Below, piece after piece: positions 35,385-47,089 of a stretch of 64,000 nucleotides of DNA. A model generated the notes under the pieces. The model searched no databases, was not told the DNA's origin, and worked only from the letters and a program-made list of their open reading frames with translations. Position 1 is the stretch's first letter, and every line of letters begins with the position of its first letter. Made by a program: the position numbers and the translations under genes. Source of the stretch: a gamma proteobacterium NOR5-3 (GTDB lineage: Bacteria; Pseudomonadota; Gammaproteobacteria; Pseudomonadales; Halieaceae); the NCBI GenBank assembly GCA_000158155.1, contig DS999405.1:1104365-1168364 (forward strand). Reading direction: 5' to 3'.

Positions 35385-36713
35385 TTAAGCATTACGGGGT
35401 GCATCTTTGTGTCCGTATAATTGCCCCAAAAGGATCATGGAAATTGCAGAGATCAGCCCACCGCCGCCCATGATCATGCAGACCTGCAATAAACTCAGGC
35501 CAGAACTGAAGAGCACGCCCGCCACGATAGGGCCCATAATCGCCCCACCCCTACCGACACCGATTACCACACCTGTTCCACTCGCCCGAAAAGCAGATGG
35601 AAATGAACTGGCCAGCAGCGCGTAGTAACCCACAACACCGGCATTAGTAAAAAAGCCAATCGTTGCAGCGGCCAGCGACAGCGCGGTTAATGTGGTGAAT
35701 TCGAAGCCAAATGCACTAACCAAGAGAAACGAGAGAAAGAAAACACCCACCAAAAGCTTTCGCAGACCAAAGCGTCCAGCGAGAAGTCCGAGACTGACCA
35801 CGCCCAGAATACCGCCAACGTTCTCCCACACGAGAACGCCACCGGCTGAGGATGCGGCATATCCCATATCGACCACGATCTTTGGCAGCCACTTGAGAAA
35901 AAAGTAAAACGTCATAATGTGTGCGAAATATCCCAAGGTTAGTAACAGCGTGAACCGCCTAAACTCTTTCGAAGACAGGCTTTGGTAGCTCGAGGCTGTA
36001 ACAACATTAGCGATCGGCGGTAGCTCTTCAATCGCTCCATGGCCCATTTTGCGCAGGGTAACGTTTATGCGTTGCAGCGCTTTCCTGGGCCGTCGATGCG
36101 CAAGAAACTCAATGGATTCCGGCAGACAAAGATACGCCAGTAGAAAAAACACGGCCGTGGCTATGGCACCGAAGATAAAAATCGCACGCCAATCCCAGTA
36201 CTGCAGTAAAACCACCGCGACCGAACCGCCAGCGATCACACCGATGGGGTAGCCCCCAGCCATGAGGATGACGGCAAAATGGCGGTGCCTGGCATTGGAG
36301 AACTCCGCGACGATAGCATTCGTCGAAGCCAGCATGCCGCCGATACCCAGTCCGGTAAAAAACCTCACCAACAGAAGTTGATTCACGGAATACACGAGCG
36401 ACGCTCCGTACATGCCCGCGGTCATGAGTATCAGGCAGCACAGCACCGTCGGGCGGCGCCCAAACCGATCAGCCACACCGCCCAGAAGAATGGAGCCCAG
36501 ACCCATCCCCACCAGCTCCATTCCCAGCACTACACCGAGGCGCGCTCGACTAATCTGCCACTCATCCGCAACGCCGGGTGCCGCAAAGCTGATAGCCAGC
36601 ACGTCAAAGCCATCCAGCGCCGTGAGCAGGATGCAAACCAGAACCACCAGTATCTGGTAGTGATTCATAGGCGACTCATCCAGCACTTGACTAATGTCGG
36701 CGGACCGGGTCAT
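35385..36713 (-). CDS. MFS aromatic acid:H+ symporter (AAHS family, PcaK/VanK-like)
   Basis: The 442-residue protein has twelve predicted helices. It shows the AAHS hallmark LTALDGFDVLAISFAAPGV in helix 1 (the essential DGFD) and the loop motif GGVADRFGRRPTV between helices 2 and 3. The corresponding second-half loop is LLAGRFGLRKLLVG. Such carriers import 4-hydroxybenzoate, protocatechuate or vanillate with protons. Its stop region sits just before vanA and its start overlaps the aldo/keto reductase stop by 4 bases, so it is part of the catabolic operon. Confidence 0.92.
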   Translation of the reverse strand: MTRSADISQVLDESPMNHYQILVVLVCILLTALDGFDVLAISFAAPGVADEWQISRARLGVVLGMELVGMGLGSILLGGVADRFGRRPTVLCCLILMTAGMYGASLVYSVNQLLLVRFFTGLGIGGMLASTNAIVAEFSNARHRHFAVILMAGGYPIGVIAGGSVAVVLLQYWDWRAIFIFGAIATAVFFLLAYLCLPESIEFLAHRRPRKALQRINVTLRKMGHGAIEELPPIANVVTASSYQSLSSKEFRRFTLLLTLGYFAHIMTFYFFLKWLPKIVVDMGYAASSAGGVLVWENVGGILGVVSLGLLAGRFGLRKLLVGVFFLSFLLVSAFGFEFTTLTALSLAAATIGFFTNAGVVGYYALLASSFPSAFRASGTGVVIGVGRGGAIMGPIVAGVLFSSGLSLLQVCMIMGGGGLISAISMILLGQLYGHKDAPRNA

Positions 36714-37714
36714 TTAGTCGGTAACGGAAATTCTTCAGTGTCTATCTCGAGCTGTGTTGAGCGCGGATAACGATCGCCGCAAATAGAGCTATGGTTAATC
36801 AGACTCCCCACAGCATCCAGAACCCCTCCATCAATAAGCAGTTCTGCCGCCTGCATGTTCTCCTGAAGGTGATCAATAGAGCGCGTCCCGGTAATCGGAA
36901 TGATGTGCCCTCCCTGAGCCAGCAACCAGCACAGGGCCAACTGCGCCGGCGTGCATTCAGCCAGCTCCGCCAGCTTGGCATAAGCCTGGAAGAGGGTTTT
37001 GTTAGCGCTGAAGTTTGGCTCGTTAAAGCGCGGCATTCCTCGACGGATATCTTTTTCCGAGAGCGACTCGGCATTACCCACACTGCCGCAGAGATACCCT
37101 CGGGCAACAGGGCTAAAGGCCACGAAAGACACCCCAAGTTCCGCACAGGTCTTAAGTACTGCGATCTCCGGATTGCGCGACCACAAAGAATACTCGGTCT
37201 GCACGGCAGCAATGGGATGCACCGCCTGCGCTTTACGAAGGGTGCTGGCCGACACTTCGGATAGCCCAAGTGCTCCGACCTTGCCCTGCTCTACCATAAG
37301 AGACATGGCGCCTATGCTGTCCTCTATGGGCACGGACTTATCCCAGCGGTGCAAATAGTAAAGATCAATATGCTCTGTTTGCAGCTTACGCAGGGAATCC
37401 TCCAGGGTCTTTGTCAGCGTCTCCGGCCTCCCGTCGATCACCCGTTTCCCATCGACCCCGGTCATACCGCACTTACTGGCAAGAAAAATGTCTTTGCGTC
37501 GGTGCTGCAATGCCTCGCCGAGTAGCTCCTCGTTACTGCCAAAACCGTAAAGAGCAGCCGTATCAAAGTGCCGGACACCCAGATCAAAAGCGCGGTGCAG
37601 TAAACGAATCGCATCATCACGCTGTGGAGGATGTCCATAAGCATGGCTGAGATTCATACACCCCAGTCCTATGGCCCCCACTGAACGTCCCGCAATCTCG
37701 CGCTGCGTTTTCAT
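36710..37714 (-). CDS. Aldo/keto reductase
   Basis: I chose the ATG at 37714 (MKTQREIAGRSV) because GGAGAG lies just upstream. The roughly 334-residue TIM-barrel oxidoreductase has the AKR tetrad in context: Asp and Tyr in RHFDTAALYGFGSNEELLGEAL, Lys in LASKCGMTG and His in YYLHRWD. The NADP end is IPITGTRSIDHLQENM. It lies inside the protocatechuate operon between ligC and the carrier. The core 4,5-cleavage pathway needs no such step, so it may handle an aldehyde formed from a peripheral substrate. Function inferred at family level only. Confidence 0.85.
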   Translation of the reverse strand: MKTQREIAGRSVGAIGLGCMNLSHAYGHPPQRDDAIRLLHRAFDLGVRHFDTAALYGFGSNEELLGEALQHRRKDIFLASKCGMTGVDGKRVIDGRPETLTKTLEDSLRKLQTEHIDLYYLHRWDKSVPIEDSIGAMSLMVEQGKVGALGLSEVSASTLRKAQAVHPIAAVQTEYSLWSRNPEIAVLKTCAELGVSFVAFSPVARGYLCGSVGNAESLSEKDIRRGMPRFNEPNFSANKTLFQAYAKLAELAECTPAQLALCWLLAQGGHIIPITGTRSIDHLQENMQAAELLIDGGVLDAVGSLINHSSICGDRYPRSTQLEIDTEEFPLPTK

Positions 37715-37732
37715 GGTTCTCTCCATGGCTAT

Positions 37733-38677
37733 TTAGCCAACCAGTTGCTGCTCGAGGTCGTGCAGAACCTTGTAACAGGCAAGCACCTGAGCGACGCTGG
37801 AATTAGGCTCACGACCTTCTTTTATAGCCGCGAAGAACTCCCGGTCCTGCAGCTCAATGCCGTTCATGGACACATCGACCGCAGATACATCAATCACCTC
37901 TTCCTTGCCATCTACCAAATCGTCGTAGCGAGCAATGTAGGTGCCGTTATCGCAAATGTAGCGAAAGAAGGTTCCCAGCGGCCCATCGTTGTTAAAGGAC
38001 AGTGATAGGGTGCAAATCGCCCCACTCTCTGCCTGAAGCTGAATCGACATATCCATTGCTATACCAAGCTCGGGGTGGACCGGGCCCTGAATGGCGTTGG
38101 CCTTAACGATGGGTGAGTTTGCCTGATAGGCGAACAAATCTACGGTGTGTGCTGCATGGTGCCACAACAGATGATCAGTCCAACTACGGGCCTCGCCCTT
38201 GGCATTGATGTTTTTTCTACGGAAGAAATAGGTTTGCACATCCATTTGCTGGATATTGAGATCGCCGGCTCTTATGCGCCGATTCACCCATTGATGCGAT
38301 GGATTAAAGCGCCGGGTATGGCCAACCATACATGTCAGGCCTGTTTCACGTTGGGCATTCAATACAGCCTCGGAGTCCGCCCAACTGTCCGCGAGAGGAA
38401 TCTCCACCTGCACATGCTTGCCCGCCCGCATGCATTGAATCGACTCTGATGCATGCTGCTGGGTGGGCGTGCAGAGAATCACCGCATCGGCCTCTGTTTG
38501 CTCCAGTGCTTGATCAAAATCCACGGAGACATGTGCGATGCCATAGTCATCGGCCACCTTCTGGGTTTTGTCCAGTGTGCGGCCAACAAGCGAGACAACC
38601 TCAACGCCTGAGATGTTTTTTATGCCATCAAGATGTTTAATTCCAAAGGCTCCGGGACCCACCACCATAACTTTCAT
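37733..38677 (-). CDS. ligC: 4-carboxy-2-hydroxymuconate-6-semialdehyde dehydrogenase (LigC type)
   Basis: The 314-residue Gfo/Idh/MocA-fold enzyme oxidises the ring-cleavage product of protocatechuate (as its hemiacetal) to 2-pyrone-4,6-dicarboxylate with NADP. The Rossmann loop is VMVVGPGAFGIKHLDG. LigC/PmdC hallmarks follow: VQVEIPLADSWADSEAV, CMVGHTRRFNPSHQW, QMDVQTYFFRRKN and LLWHHAAHTVDLFAYQA. It directly follows ligB on the same strand with three bases between. I recall the SYK-6 LigC sequence as strikingly similar across these blocks. Confidence 0.95.
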   Translation of the reverse strand: MKVMVVGPGAFGIKHLDGIKNISGVEVVSLVGRTLDKTQKVADDYGIAHVSVDFDQALEQTEADAVILCTPTQQHASESIQCMRAGKHVQVEIPLADSWADSEAVLNAQRETGLTCMVGHTRRFNPSHQWVNRRIRAGDLNIQQMDVQTYFFRRKNINAKGEARSWTDHLLWHHAAHTVDLFAYQANSPIVKANAIQGPVHPELGIAMDMSIQLQAESGAICTLSLSFNNDGPLGTFFRYICDNGTYIARYDDLVDGKEEVIDVSAVDVSMNGIELQDREFFAAIKEGREPNSSVAQVLACYKVLHDLEQQLVG

Positions 38678-38680
38678 TGT

Positions 38681-39917
<1,237 letters not shown>

Positions 39918-39918
39918 C

Positions 39919-40821
39919 CTATTGCTCCACTTCTTCGGGCCAGTAAAGGCGCATGGGATTGTCCACCAGGAGCTTTTGCTGTAACTCCTGCGATAAGGCG
40001 ATGTGAGGAATAAAATCCGCCAAATCGCCCTCATCCGGTGTGTGCGAGGTCATATTCGGATGCGGCCAATCCGTACCCCACAGAACTCTGTCTGGAAAGC
40101 GCTCCACCACTGTTCTGGCAAAGGGAATGACATCGCCGTAACCGACATTCTCAAGTAATGACAGACGTTCGGGACAGCTGACTTTGCACCAGAAATTCGG
40201 GTTTTCGCCAAGCAATTTTAAAAACAGCCCGAACTCTTCTCCATCAACGGGTTTGCTGACATCCGGGCGTCCCATATGGTCCACCACTACGTCCGTCGGT
40301 AGTAAAGCAAAAAAGTCATAAAGCTCTGGAAGCTCAGATGCTTCAAAGTAAATAACAATATGCCAACCCAGTGGCGCGATTTTTCGAGAAATCTCCTCCA
40401 AAGAATCAAAAGGGAGCTTATCTACTAGCCGTTTCACGAAATTGAAGCGGACTCCTCTAACACCCGCCGCATGAAGCTCCTGCAACTGCTCGTCTGTGAT
40501 ATCACGCGTTACGGTTGCAACGCCTCTGGCCATACCATTGGAGTCGAGCAAGGCGTCAACCAGAGCGCGATTATCGGCTCCATGGCAGGTGGCCTGAACA
40601 ATCACATTGCGACTGAGCCCCAGGTGGTCACGCAGCATCCACAGCTTTTCTTTTGGCCCATCACAAGGTGTGTATTTACGCTGTGGTGCGTAGGGAAACT
40701 TATCGCCGGGCCCAAACACATGGCAATGCGCATCTACCGCGCCAGCCGGTGCTCTAAATTTGGGTTTGCGCGGGTTCGGGTGATACACCCGCCAGCCATA
40801 ATCCATGTGAAAGTCGCTCAA
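39919..40821 (-). CDS. ligI: 2-pyrone-4,6-dicarboxylate hydrolase
   Basis: The 300-residue amidohydrolase-superfamily enzyme opens the 2-pyrone-4,6-dicarboxylate lactone to 4-oxalomesaconate. It has the barrel-mouth motif VDAHCHVFGPG (about residues 29-39), GVRGVRFNFVKRL, VVDHMGRPD and WGTDWPHPNM with the catalytic Asp, all as in LigI. It sits between ligJ and ligA on the same strand with only a few bases between genes. Confidence 0.95.
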   Translation of the reverse strand: MSDFHMDYGWRVYHPNPRKPKFRAPAGAVDAHCHVFGPGDKFPYAPQRKYTPCDGPKEKLWMLRDHLGLSRNVIVQATCHGADNRALVDALLDSNGMARGVATVTRDITDEQLQELHAAGVRGVRFNFVKRLVDKLPFDSLEEISRKIAPLGWHIVIYFEASELPELYDFFALLPTDVVVDHMGRPDVSKPVDGEEFGLFLKLLGENPNFWCKVSCPERLSLLENVGYGDVIPFARTVVERFPDRVLWGTDWPHPNMTSHTPDEGDLADFIPHIALSQELQQKLLVDNPMRLYWPEEVEQ

Positions 40822-40823
40822 GG

Positions 40824-41843
40824 CTATACACCTCTGGCTTTAAGACTAGCATCAAGACGCGGATACACCCGGCGGGCATTGCCTTCATAGATCTTGTAAA
40901 GATCTTCCTCGGACAAGCCCAGCGCATCGACGTAGCGTTTGGTGTCGTCGAAATAGTTACCGGTCTCGGGATCGATACCTCGCACCGCACCCACCATCTC
41001 TGATCCGAACAAAATGTTATCGATATCGATCACACGAAAGAGCAAGTCGATACCTGGCTGATGGTAAACACAGGTATCAAAAAATACATTCTTCATAAGG
41101 TGTTCTGCCAGAGGCGGCTGCTTGAGCATATCCGCCAAACCTCGGAATCTACCCCAGTGGTAGGGAACCGCACCGCCGCCGTGGGGTATCACAAAGCGCA
41201 AGCTCGGAAAATCCTTAAACAGATCCCCCTGAAGAAACTGCATAAATGCCGTGGTATCTGCATTGAGATAGTGGGCGCCAGTCGCATGGAAGTTATCATT
41301 GCAAGATCCAGACACGTGAATCATCGCCGGAACATCCAGTTCAACCATCTTTTCAAAAAACGGATACCAACTCTTATCCGTGAGCGGCGCCGAGGTCCAG
41401 TGGCCTCCCGAAGGGTCCGGATTCAGATTGCAACCAACAAATCCCAGTTCATTAACGCAACGCTCCAACTCAGCAACAGAATTTGCAATGGACACCCCCG
41501 GTGACTGCGGCAACTGGCAGACACCGATAAACGTTTCGGGGTACAGATCAACCACACGTTTGATGAGATCGTTGCAGGCCGAGGTCCACTGCTTGGATAC
41601 CGCCTCATCGCCCAGATGGTGGGCCATGGCTGACGCTCTCGGCGAGAAGATAGTCATATCCGCCCCTCGCTCCCGCAGTAACCTAAGCTGATTTCCCTCT
41701 ACGCTTTCGCGTATTTGATCATCACTGATATGTGGGACATCTGGCAGGGCCCTGCCAAGTTCAAAGGCTTTGAGTTGCGCCTCCCGGAACAACTGGTGGG
41801 CTTCTGGAGCGGTGGTGTAATGGCCGTGGCAATCAATAATCAT
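40824..41843 (-). CDS. ligJ: 4-oxalomesaconate hydratase
   Basis: The 339-residue protein is an amidohydrolase_2-type enzyme that hydrates 4-oxalomesaconate (as its 4-carboxymuconate tautomer) to 4-carboxy-4-hydroxy-2-oxoadipate. Visible motifs are the metal-binding IIDCHGHYTTAP at the N-terminus, GFVGCNLNPDPSGGHW, VPAMIHVSGSCN, FVIPHGGGAVPYHWGR and DNILFGSEMVGAVRG. Its ATG overlaps the preceding dehydrogenase stop, so they are coupled. Confidence 0.93.
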   Translation of the reverse strand: MIIDCHGHYTTAPEAHQLFREAQLKAFELGRALPDVPHISDDQIRESVEGNQLRLLRERGADMTIFSPRASAMAHHLGDEAVSKQWTSACNDLIKRVVDLYPETFIGVCQLPQSPGVSIANSVAELERCVNELGFVGCNLNPDPSGGHWTSAPLTDKSWYPFFEKMVELDVPAMIHVSGSCNDNFHATGAHYLNADTTAFMQFLQGDLFKDFPSLRFVIPHGGGAVPYHWGRFRGLADMLKQPPLAEHLMKNVFFDTCVYHQPGIDLLFRVIDIDNILFGSEMVGAVRGIDPETGNYFDDTKRYVDALGLSEEDLYKIYEGNARRVYPRLDASLKARGV

Positions 41844-42748
41844 TATGGTCTCTCATCTTCATTACAAACAGACGCCGCGCGAATCGCATCGAGCATCTCC
41901 CCTAGCGACTCTTCATCAAGTGCAGCCTGAAACTGCGCGGCCCAGGCCTGCCGCGCCACCGTCGCCGCGCTCATCAGCGGGTCACAACCGGCCTCGCGCA
42001 CGGTGTTGACGACCTCGCGCATTTCCGCAGCTCGACGCTCGCCGTGGAGTAATGTTCTGGAAATCAAGTACTGGGCGTGTTGAGGCCAATCCGGCCCTGG
42101 AAAGAGATTACTCAAGGAGCCGAGAACACTCTCCTCCACGCCGTAGTGTCGCGCCGCGAGCAATGACTCAGAAACCAGCGCCTCCATCCCCTTAACGATG
42201 ACACTCCTACACATTTTGGTGGCTGAAGCGACGCCTGGATCTTCAGACGCGACGCTCACCGCATGGAAGCCCAGGAACTCGAGCATCGACACCGTTTCGC
42301 CGGCATTGGGACCCGAAAGCAGCATAGGTGACCCGGATCGAAGCGGCATGATCGGCGACATCACCGCCGCCTCGACAAATCGCCCCTTTGCACCTTCTAC
42401 CAGATCCGAGATTTCCTGCTTGGCACCTGGCGACACGGAGTTAAGATCTACAAACACTGTATCGCACTGGAGGCTTGGGAGAATCGACTGCGCTGCATTG
42501 ACCGCCTGATCTGCCGTCACCGCACTGAGAAGCAGTTGGCACCCCAGGGACATTTCTTCTGCTGATTCCGCCACGGACAATCGCTCATCGCCGGCAAGGG
42601 TTTTAAGATTCTTCGCTGCCTTGCTGCCTGCAGTGCCAAACTCGTGATCCCAGACTCGCACGCTGACCGGGGACTGTGCGAGCAGATCTTCGCTAAGGAT
42701 GCGTCCGACCTCTCCAAGACCAATAATGCCCACGCATTCAATGTTCAT
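41843..42748 (-). CDS. Beta-hydroxyacid-dehydrogenase-like oxidoreductase (DUF1932 C-terminal domain)
   Basis: The 301-residue protein has an N-terminal NAD(P)-binding domain like 6-phosphogluconate and 3-hydroxyisobutyrate dehydrogenases (VGIIGLGEVGRILSEDL). It ends in a helical DUF1932-type region including ATKMCRSVIVKGMEALVSESLLAA, where Lys of SATKM/VIVKG would be catalytic. It is embedded in the lig operon between ligU and ligJ, with overlaps on both sides (11 bases with ligU, 1 with ligJ). No reaction in the accepted 4,5-cleavage route needs it. Function unassigned; it may process a side product or substituted substrate. Confidence 0.8.
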   Translation of the reverse strand: MNIECVGIIGLGEVGRILSEDLLAQSPVSVRVWDHEFGTAGSKAAKNLKTLAGDERLSVAESAEEMSLGCQLLLSAVTADQAVNAAQSILPSLQCDTVFVDLNSVSPGAKQEISDLVEGAKGRFVEAAVMSPIMPLRSGSPMLLSGPNAGETVSMLEFLGFHAVSVASEDPGVASATKMCRSVIVKGMEALVSESLLAARHYGVEESVLGSLSNLFPGPDWPQHAQYLISRTLLHGERRAAEMREVVNTVREAGCDPLMSAATVARQAWAAQFQAALDEESLGEMLDAIRAASVCNEDERP

Positions 42749-43844
42749 GGGAAAGACCTTCCATGTCGTCAGGAACCAGAACTTCGCCGCGCATCAACAG
42801 GCGCGCCGTGCGCAGTAATGCAGCACGATGGACGGTTACACCCTGCGCACCGCTCTCACCGGACGTTTCGATCTCTACACTGAAAAATCCCGTGGGATGC
42901 TCCACGGCCAGTGTGGCAACACCATCCGTTGAATCAGCGGCAGCAAGCTCCTGTGCTATGGAGCCGGGCATCACACAGGCCGTCGCGACGCTCACGGATC
43001 CCAAGACGCCAATAGCTTCGTGCACACGATGGGGAATAAATGTGCGCGTGTTAATGGCGCCACCGGCAAGGGGCCGGGACAGCAGACACATTTTTGGAAC
43101 AGTCTTGTTTGCAACATCGCCCAAGTTCATGAGCGGCCCAGCGATGAGCCTGATGTCCTCGACTCGGCGCTTCAAGGCCTCATTAAGCTCTAACTCTGCG
43201 GGAGCTTCACTTCCGCTCAGGCCAAAATCTGAAGCACGCAGCAACACTACGGGCATGCCGTTATCAATGCAGGTGATTTCGGTTTGGTTAATCGTATCCA
43301 CAACGCGGCCCGTGGGCAGTAAGGCACCGCAACTGGAGCCTGCAATATCCTGAAACTCTATAGGCACGGGAGCCGCGGAGCCGGGCACACCGTCGATGCA
43401 CGCGAGCCCCTGATAATTAACCTCACCACCCGGTGTCTCTACTCTAGCGACGGCCCTGGCACCGGTATTAAGCATGCGGATGCGAACCTCGGTGACGTCA
43501 GCCGAGGCGCTAAGCAGACCTCGTTCTATTGCAAAAGGGCCTACAGCGGCCAGAATATTGCCGCAGTTTTGGGCATCGGTGACCTCGGCCTTGTCCACGA
43601 CCACCTGCAAAAAAAGATAGTCAACGTCCGCCTCGGGATCGGCCGATGGACACACAATCGCAACCTTGCTCGTGAGCGGGTGGGCACCGCCCATACCGTC
43701 AATCTGCCTATCATCAGGAGAACCCATGGCAGCAAGCAGTATGCGATCGCGTTGCTCCGGGCTTTGGGGTAAGTCTGATGCAAGAAAGTACAGGCCCTTT
43801 GAGGTGCCGCCACGCATGACCATACAGGGAATCGCTGTTTGCAC
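42738..43844 (-). CDS. ligU: 4-oxalomesaconate tautomerase (PrpF family, LigU/GalD type)
   Basis: The 368-residue PrpF-family protein has a double diaminopimelate-epimerase-like fold. It shows IPCMVMRGGTSKGLYF, GSPDDRQIDGMGGAHPLTSKVAIV, the active-site region DAQNCGNILAAVGPFAIE and the C-terminal AIGVLGSVSVATACVMPGSIAQ. In protocatechuate 4,5-cleavage and gallate pathways LigU/GalD isomerises 4-oxalomesaconate before hydration by LigJ. It follows ligK by 3 bases. The symbol is given by position and family. Confidence 0.9.
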   Translation of the reverse strand: MQTAIPCMVMRGGTSKGLYFLASDLPQSPEQRDRILLAAMGSPDDRQIDGMGGAHPLTSKVAIVCPSADPEADVDYLFLQVVVDKAEVTDAQNCGNILAAVGPFAIERGLLSASADVTEVRIRMLNTGARAVARVETPGGEVNYQGLACIDGVPGSAAPVPIEFQDIAGSSCGALLPTGRVVDTINQTEITCIDNGMPVVLLRASDFGLSGSEAPAELELNEALKRRVEDIRLIAGPLMNLGDVANKTVPKMCLLSRPLAGGAINTRTFIPHRVHEAIGVLGSVSVATACVMPGSIAQELAAADSTDGVATLAVEHPTGFFSVEIETSGESGAQGVTVHRAALLRTARLLMRGEVLVPDDMEGLSHEH

Positions 43845-43847
43845 GAT

Positions 43848-44534
43848 TCAAATATCCTGCAGCGTCTTGACGTAGCGAAGGCCCTTTTCTTTGAGCCGGT
43901 CGCGCATTTTGTAGATATCCAGGCCTAACTCACCGGCAGCCAGTCGCTCGCGCTTTACTTCCTCATTGGCAAGCCGCTTGGCAACTTTACTGTGAACTTC
44001 ATCAGCCTCTTGTCGACTTACGACGACCACGCCATCGTCGTCGGCAACAATGAGATCACCGGGATGCACCAGGGCACCTGCACACACTACCGGTACGTTA
44101 ACGTTACACACTGTTTCCTTGACACAACCCTGCCCGTGAACGGCCCGGGACCAGACCGGGAACCGCATGTCAGTCAGCGTTGCGATATCCCTCACCCCCG
44201 CGTCTATCACCAGGCCGAGAACGCCCCTGGCCTTAAGTGACGTAGCCAACAGGTCACCAAAGTAACCATCAGTGCAGGGACTGGTCGGTGCGACCACGAG
44301 AACATCGCCGGGACGACATTGCTCTACAGCGACGTGAAGCATCCAATTATCGTTCGGTGCGACCTCGCAGGTCACTGCGGTGCCCGCAATAGCAGCGGGC
44401 CGGTAAATCGGACGCATGTACGAGGCAAGAAGACCCTTGCGACCCTGAGCTTCGTGCACCGTTGCGGATTCAGCGCCTTGAAACAAGGCTACTGTATCTT
44501 CCGCGACTCGTTCGATATCCGTAACGCAGACCGG
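43848..44534 (-). CDS. ligK: 4-carboxy-4-hydroxy-2-oxoadipate aldolase / oxaloacetate decarboxylase
   Basis: I chose the ATG at 44534 because GGGAG lies 7 bases upstream and this gives 228 residues, normal for LigK/HMG aldolase. The RraA-like class II aldolase cleaves the last intermediate to pyruvate and oxaloacetate. Motifs include [57 protein letters not shown] (quoted in part, with the metal-binding [10 protein letters not shown]) and [18 protein letters not shown]. It is the promoter-proximal gene of the large minus-strand operon and lies divergent to a LysR-type regulator. Confidence 0.93.
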   Translation of the reverse strand, partial: PVCVTDIERVAEDTVALFQGAESATVHEAQGRKGLLASYMRPIYRPAAIAGTAVTCEVAPNDNWMLHVAVEQCRPGDVLVVAPTSPCTDGYFGDLLATSLKARGVLGLVIDAGVRDIATLTDMRFPVWSRAVHGQGCVKETVCNVNVPVVCAGALVHPGDLIVADDDGVVVVSRQEADEVHSKVAKRLANEEVKRERLAAGELGLDIYKMRDRLKEKGLRYVKTLQDI

Positions 44535-44612
44535 CATAGCAGCACTCCCACAGATCAGACCAAATTGAGCCCCCACAATACAATGTTGACGCCTCTGTGG
44601 GATGCCCGATTA

Positions 44613-44642
44613 TTGCGCTGATGTATAAGTTTTTACTATAGT
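44613..44642 (+). promoter_or_regulatory. Candidate promoter and dyad between ligK and the LysR-type gene
   Basis: TTGCGC (44613) and TATAGT (44637) are separated by 18 bases, about 30 bases before the LysR-type start codon. TATAAGT and ACTATA (44624-44640) form an imperfect dyad over the same stretch, a natural place for the regulator to bind and control both directions. Candidate only. Confidence 0.45.
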
Positions 44643-44668
44643 TACCGAAGTTTGCTAAAGTCCAAGCT

Positions 44669-45859
44669 ATGCACACACCCCTCAACCTCCGGCATCTCCA
44701 AGCTGCCCTGGCAGTACAGCAGCAAGGCTCTATCAGTCGTGCCAAAGAGACCGTACATTTATCCCAGTCTGCGATCACTCAAGGCATCTCCAAACTTGAG
44801 AAAGACCTGGGTTTTAGACTCTTCGATCGCTCCTACGAGGGCTTAAACAGCACCAAAGAGGGCGAGATATATTTGAGGCGTGTAGCACAATCCTTCAATT
44901 ATTTACGTCAGATAGATAAATTTCTACCGCCCACAAAACACGCCAAAAACACGCCCATCTATCGCTCGCTAACCAGCACTCAGATTCGTGCGCTGATGCA
45001 CGTCGTTGAGCAACGCAGCTACACCCGGGCCGCCCGGCGATTGCAATTGGCACAGCCTTCTGTGTATCGCGCGGTGCAAGATGTAGAAGCTGTCTTTGGA
45101 TATAAGTTTTTTAATAAATCGCCCTCAGGGCTTGAGCCCAGCTGGAGCGTTAAAGAAATTGCCCGCCACATCGCATTGTTCTTTGCAGAACTGTCCCAGG
45201 CTTTCGATGAAGTCAACGAGCACAAGGGGCAAATGGCAGGGCGACTCCGTATCGGCAGCCTCCCTCTTGCGCGGACACGAACCGTTCCAAGAGCGGTGGT
45301 TAAAATCACCCGCGACTTTCCAGATGTTCAGGTCAGTATTATTGATGGCCCCTACGAGGAGCAACTCCATGCCCTGCTCCATGGCCGGCTGGACCTGATT
45401 GTCGGGGCGCTTCGGGAACCCGCTCCAAGCCCGGACATCGTCCAGAAAATTCTTTTTGAAGACGTACTTCATGTGGTGATGCGCCCAGGGCATCCGCTGG
45501 GAAAACGGCGGAAACTCTCAGCACTGGAATTGCAAAACCTGGATTGGGTTGCGCCGCGGCAGGACACTCCTGCTCGAGAGGCATTCACGGAGCTTTTTCG
45601 CAGCAATGGCCTGGCGCCCCCGGAACACGTCATTGAATGCAGCTCTTTGGTCGCCACACGCGGAATACTCATGGAGAGTGACCGGGCCGCGCTCCTCTCA
45701 GCCAGGCAGGTCGAGGTCGACTTGGACTCGGGACTCCTGAGCATTAACCCTCATCACTTACGCGGTACCACACGAAACATTGGAATAACGCTGAGAAAAG
45801 GCTGGGAACCCACCCGGGTTCAGCAGAGATTCATGGACAGGCTCAAGGAAGAGTCCTGA
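44669..45859 (+). CDS. LysR-type regulator with two N-terminal helix-turn-helix domains
   Basis: At 396 residues this is about 95 longer than a normal LysR protein. Residues about 5-64 form one LysR winged HTH (LRHLQAALAVQQQGSISRAKE..SQSAITQGISKLEKDLG). Residues about 102-160 form a second (TSTQIRALMHVVEQRSYTRAARRL..AQPSVYRAVQDVEAVFGYKFF), joined by a short linker. The effector-binding domain runs from about 190 to 390 (GRLRIGSLPLARTRTVPRAVV). It is divergent from ligK and is the obvious candidate regulator of the protocatechuate operon, with a ring-cleavage intermediate or protocatechuate as likely ligand (inference). Confidence 0.85.
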   Translation: MHTPLNLRHLQAALAVQQQGSISRAKETVHLSQSAITQGISKLEKDLGFRLFDRSYEGLNSTKEGEIYLRRVAQSFNYLRQIDKFLPPTKHAKNTPIYRSLTSTQIRALMHVVEQRSYTRAARRLQLAQPSVYRAVQDVEAVFGYKFFNKSPSGLEPSWSVKEIARHIALFFAELSQAFDEVNEHKGQMAGRLRIGSLPLARTRTVPRAVVKITRDFPDVQVSIIDGPYEEQLHALLHGRLDLIVGALREPAPSPDIVQKILFEDVLHVVMRPGHPLGKRRKLSALELQNLDWVAPRQDTPAREAFTELFRSNGLAPPEHVIECSSLVATRGILMESDRAALLSARQVEVDLDSGLLSINPHHLRGTTRNIGITLRKGWEPTRVQQRFMDRLKEES

Positions 45860-45871
45860 ACAAAGGCCGGT

Positions 45872-47089
<1,218 letters not shown>

